The notes under the pieces: model-generated
The model's input: the letters and a program-made list of their open reading frames with translations, nothing else
The model's database searches: none
What the model was told of the DNA's origin: nothing
In this document: positions 35,370 to 38,682 of the stretch, in pieces
Position numbering within the stretch: position 1 is the first letter of the stretch
Layout: each line of letters opens with the position of its first letter
Translations under genes and position numbers: made by a program
Assembly: GCA_023266635.1 (NCBI GenBank)
Contig: JAHFPU010000004.1
Location: 1-38,682 of the forward strand
DNA length: 38,682 nt
Source of the DNA: Sphingobium sp.
GTDB taxonomy: Bacteria > Pseudomonadota > Alphaproteobacteria > Sphingomonadales > Sphingomonadaceae
Direction: 5' to 3'

Positions 35370-36739
35370 GCGACTATGATGTCATCGTGATCGGCGCTGG
35401 CGGTGCCGGTCTCGCGGCTGCGTCAGCTGCTTCGGCGACCGGAGCGTCAGTGCTGCTCGTCGAGGCAGGCAAGGCCACCGGCGGGTCGACCGCGCTGTCG
35501 GGCGGCGTTTTCTATGCGGCCGGAACTTCGCTGCAGCGTGAAGCGGGCATCGAGGGCGATACGCCGGACGCCGTGTTCCAATATTATATGACGCTGAACC
35601 AGTATAAGCTGGAAGCCTCACTCGTACGTAAGCTGTGCGACGACTCTCCCGCCGCATTCGAATGGCTGCGCTCGATCGGCGTCGAGTTTCGCGTCGAAGA
35701 CCTTTACATGTCTGGTGTCGACAAGGTCCGGCGGGGGCATCGCGCCGCCGGCGGCGGATTGGCCATCGCGGAGGGGCTTGAAGGCTCCTTCGCCGGCCGT
35801 TCGGTCGACATTGCGCTGGATACGCGCGTCGAAAAGCTGCTGGTCGATCCTGATGGGGTCAAGGGCATAATGGTTGACGGGCAACCGATCACCGCTGGCG
35901 CGACCATTATCGCCACAGGCGGCTTTGGCGCCAATCCGGCGATGCTGGCGGATATCTATCCCGATGCTGCGCGGCACGGGGACCTGCACTGGTATATCGG
36001 CGCGAACACCTGCCAGGGCGACGGCATCGCTATGGCGCGCGCCGCAGGTGGCCAACTCAGCACCCCCAATCGTGGCCTGCTGCTGCTGACGCCCGGCTTT
36101 GCCAAGGATCTGGAAAGCTACCTTCCCGGCTGGCTGGTGATGGTAAACGGGCTTGGTCGGCGCTTCGTGGACGAGACGATAGAATATTCGGTGTTGGCGG
36201 CGATCCTCAACGAGCAAAAGGATCACACCGCGTTCGGGATATTTGACGAGACCGCCCGCCTATCATCGCGGACGACGTCCTACCGCCCCGCGCCGAACTG
36301 GACGGCGGACCGCCTGGAGGATTTCATATCCGCCGGCACCCTGGCCAAGGCGGACTCCATTCCGGAGCTGGCCAATCACCTGGGCATTCCGGCCGACACG
36401 CTGCAAACCAGCGTCGCGCGGAACAATGCCAATGCTGAAACCGGTATGGACCGGGACTTTTTTAAGCCGTCCAACTTTCTGCGCAAGATCTACACGCCGC
36501 CATTTTACGCGGCCCGCATCCGGGCGGCGATCATCTGCTGGACCGGCACTGGACTGCGCATCGATACGGATGCCCGCGTGCTCGATGCGGCCGACCGGCC
36601 CATTCCCGGCCTCTATGCAGCCGGGGAGACGACCGGCGGCATGTTCGGCGAATGCTATGCCTCCGGCGGCGCATCGATCGGCAACGCTGTCGTCTTCGGA
36701 CTTACGGCCGGAAGGCATGCGACCGGAGCGAATTCATAA
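35366..36739 (+). CDS. FAD-dependent oxidoreductase, KSTD/fumarate reductase flavoprotein-like
   Basis: YDVIVIGAGGAGLAAASAASATGASVLLVEAGKATGGSTALSGGVFYAAG ... PIPGLYAAGETTGGMFGECYASGGASIGNAVVFG. Confidence 0.92.
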   Translation: MSDYDVIVIGAGGAGLAAASAASATGASVLLVEAGKATGGSTALSGGVFYAAGTSLQREAGIEGDTPDAVFQYYMTLNQYKLEASLVRKLCDDSPAAFEWLRSIGVEFRVEDLYMSGVDKVRRGHRAAGGGLAIAEGLEGSFAGRSVDIALDTRVEKLLVDPDGVKGIMVDGQPITAGATIIATGGFGANPAMLADIYPDAARHGDLHWYIGANTCQGDGIAMARAAGGQLSTPNRGLLLLTPGFAKDLESYLPGWLVMVNGLGRRFVDETIEYSVLAAILNEQKDHTAFGIFDETARLSSRTTSYRPAPNWTADRLEDFISAGTLAKADSIPELANHLGIPADTLQTSVARNNANAETGMDRDFFKPSNFLRKIYTPPFYAARIRAAIICWTGTGLRIDTDARVLDAADRPIPGLYAAGETTGGMFGECYASGGASIGNAVVFGLTAGRHATGANS

Positions 36740-36763
36740 CAACCCATTACAGGAGCCAGGATC

Positions 36764-37318
36764 ATGAGCACATTGGAAGACCGTATCGCGCTGCTGGAAG
36801 CGGAATCCCAGATCCGGCAACTTGTTGCCCGCTATTGCTTCTATCTCGACGACCGGCTGATCGAGGAGGCGTACACGCTGTTCACCGATGATGCCGTTCT
36901 AAAATCGGCCGACGGCGTGATGAACGCCACTGGCGTCGAAGCGATCATCCAGCAATTCCACGGCCGTTTCGACGTCCTCGGACCAGGCCATCATTTCATG
37001 CACGACATCCAGATCGATTTCGTGGGCGACGGCAAGCAAGAAGCGCGGGGCCGCGTCATCGGTCATGCGGAATTGTGGCGCAAGGGCAAGATGATGGTGA
37101 CGGCCATCCGCTATGACGATGTCTATCGCAACACGGACAAGGGATGGCGCTTCGCGGAGCGGACAATCAACTTCCTCTATTATGTGCCGGTGTCCGAATA
37201 TCCGGATATTCTGCTCACCGCCAATCGCAACCACGCCTATGATGAGCCGAAGCCGGCCGACTTTCCCGAACGCCTGCCCAGTTGGATCGCCTATGAGAAG
37301 TCCCGAGGCCGCGCGTGA
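36764..37318 (+). CDS. SnoaL/NTF2-like domain protein
   Basis: LEAESQIRQLVARYCFYLDDRLIEEAYTLFTDDAVLKSADG...GHHFMHDIQIDF...RNTDKGWRFAERTINFLYYVP. Confidence 0.85.
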   Translation: MSTLEDRIALLEAESQIRQLVARYCFYLDDRLIEEAYTLFTDDAVLKSADGVMNATGVEAIIQQFHGRFDVLGPGHHFMHDIQIDFVGDGKQEARGRVIGHAELWRKGKMMVTAIRYDDVYRNTDKGWRFAERTINFLYYVPVSEYPDILLTANRNHAYDEPKPADFPERLPSWIAYEKSRGRA

Positions 37319-38091
37319 GCGGCCTCATCGTCGAGCGGCACGGTCCGGTCTTGCTGCTCGTCATCGATCGCGAGGCGCGCCGCAATGCCATCGATTCCGT
37401 TACGTCGGCGGCGATCGACAGCCATATCGGGCTGGCCGAAGAGAATGACAGCATAGGCGCGATCATCATCACCGGGGCGGGCGACCGCGCTTTCTGTTCG
37501 GGCATGGACATGAAGGAAGCCGCAGAAATCGGCGTAGGCCATGGCCTGATACCCGGCAGAGGCTTTGCCGGCATCACCGAGCGCAAACGGACGAAACCAC
37601 TGATTGCAGCCGTCAATGGCGTCGCCGTAGCCGGCGGGTTCGAGATTGCGCTGGCCTGCGACATTGTCATCGCCGCCGACCACGCCATGTTCGGTCTCAG
37701 CGAAGTGAAGCGGGGTCTGTTTGCCTTTGCGGGCGGCGTCCAGCGGCTCGCAAGGCAGGTGCCGCGATCAACCGCGCTGTCCCTCATCCTGACCGGAGAG
37801 CCTGTGTCCGCTGTCCGGATGTACGGGCTGGGCGTTGTCAGCGAAGTGGTGCCCGCCGCGCAACTGCGCCAGCGGGCGTTGGATGTCGCGAGCGTCATGC
37901 TGCAGAATAGCTGGGAGGCCATCCGCAACGGCAAGCTACTTTATGAAATGGCCGCCGACATGACCCTGGACCATAGCCTGCGTTTCGGCAGGGCCTATGG
38001 CGAGGCCACGCTGCAGTCAGCCGATAGCCGTGAGGGCGTCGCCGCCTTCAGCGAAGGGCGCGATGCGAGCTTCGGCCAATTGCAGAGCTAG
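37315..38091 (+). CDS. Enoyl-CoA hydratase/isomerase (crotonase) family protein
   Basis: GAIIITGAGDRAFCSGMDMKEA, PLIAAVNGVAVAGGFEIALACDIVIAADHAMFGLSEVKRGL; GTG start overlapping the upstream TGA. Confidence 0.93.
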   Translation: MSGLIVERHGPVLLLVIDREARRNAIDSVTSAAIDSHIGLAEENDSIGAIIITGAGDRAFCSGMDMKEAAEIGVGHGLIPGRGFAGITERKRTKPLIAAVNGVAVAGGFEIALACDIVIAADHAMFGLSEVKRGLFAFAGGVQRLARQVPRSTALSLILTGEPVSAVRMYGLGVVSEVVPAAQLRQRALDVASVMLQNSWEAIRNGKLLYEMAADMTLDHSLRFGRAYGEATLQSADSREGVAAFSEGRDASFGQLQS

Positions 38092-38100
38092 ATTTCGCCA

Positions 38101-38132
38101 TCCGCTCCCGCCGCATGACGGTCGGGAGCGGA
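38101..38132. terminator. Hairpin between convergent genes (possible terminator)
   Basis: TCCGCTCCCG-...-CGGGAGCGGA, 10-bp stem, no T run. Confidence 0.5.
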
Positions 38133-38144
38133 GGCAGCATATCT

Positions 38145-38682
38145 TCAGCGCTTGGCCATGGCTCGGCGCAAGGCGTCGTCGCTATTGTGCTTGAAGGCGA
38201 GCGAAACGCCCGCTTCCGCCGCCATATCAAATCCGTGGAACGCACCGGGATAAATATGCAGCTCGACCGGCACGCCTGCCCGCGTCAGCCGCCTTGCATA
38301 TTCCATATCTTCTTCCATGAAGAGATCGATCGCGCCGACCGCGATAAATGTTGCAGGCAAACCGCTCAGATCCTCGGTCCGCGCTGCCGCGCCATAGGCC
38401 TTGGTCGCGTCGCCGCCGGGAGCGTGACCCAGATATGCGCTCCAGCCGAAGCGGTTCTGATCCGCCGTCCAGATGAATTCCCCGCAATAAGGATGCGGCT
38501 GCGCTTTCGTGCAGGTGCGATCATCCAGCATCGGATAGATCAGGTGCTGGAAGGCAATCGGGAACTCACCCTTGTCGCGCACCATCACCGCCAATGCCGC
38601 AGCCAGTCCGCCGCCGGCGCTTTCACCGGTCACACCGACGCGGGTCGTATCGATCTTGAGCGCCTGCGCGTTGCCGTGAAGG
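38145..38682 (-). CDS. Alpha/beta hydrolase, HSL-like (5' end beyond window)
   Basis: GVTGESAGGGLAAALAVMVRDKG (GxSxG), GAIDLFMEED, YPGAFHGFD; frame open to the right edge. Confidence 0.9.
   Translation of the reverse strand, partial: LHGNAQALKIDTTRVGVTGESAGGGLAAALAVMVRDKGEFPIAFQHLIYPMLDDRTCTKAQPHPYCGEFIWTADQNRFGWSAYLGHAPGGDATKAYGAAARTEDLSGLPATFIAVGAIDLFMEEDMEYARRLTRAGVPVELHIYPGAFHGFDMAAEAGVSLAFKHNSDDALRRAMAKR

Noticed and set aside
1-38682. CRISPR array, transposase, integrase or prophage genes
   Set aside because: No regularly spaced direct repeats and no recognisable mobile-element protein in any frame given.

Overview
The window looks like a GC-rich alphaproteobacterial chromosome, probably a sphingomonad. 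This is inferred from codon style, TonB receptor type and REP-like repeats; no search was run. The left edge holds a truncated dctA-type dicarboxylate transporter, a tRNA-Val(GAC) and its terminator. From about 1.2 kb to the right edge is a dense catabolic cluster. It encodes 2 TetR regulators, an MFS transporter, a TonB receptor, 2 acyl-CoA synthetases, a CoA transferase, a P450, 2 Rieske oxygenase alpha subunits, 7 SDRs, an OYE-type flavoenzyme, a KSTD/fumarate-reductase-like flavoprotein and an acyl-CoA dehydrogenase. It also encodes a MaoC hydratase, a TesB thioesterase, a crotonase, an SCP2-thiolase/DUF35 pair, E1alpha/E1beta/E2 of a 2-oxoacid (acetoin-type) dehydrogenase without E3, 2 ThuA-like proteins, a sugar-phosphate-isomerase-like TIM barrel, an azoreductase, a VOC protein, a SnoaL-like protein and a partial alpha/beta hydrolase. 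I cannot assign the pathway to a known substrate; the content suggests CoA-linked breakdown of an alicyclic, terpenoid or steroid-like compound. The strongest new signal is regulatory. Six copies of a palindrome, AAA(A/G)ACA-N8-TGTTTTT (core near ACAnTCwTGAnTGT), occur in five divergent promoter regions, with two copies flanking the promoter of the second TetR gene. A second motif, TTTAAGGCAAGyG, sits upstream of the first TetR gene, the TonB receptor and an SDR operon. This suggests two local regulons dividing one pathway.
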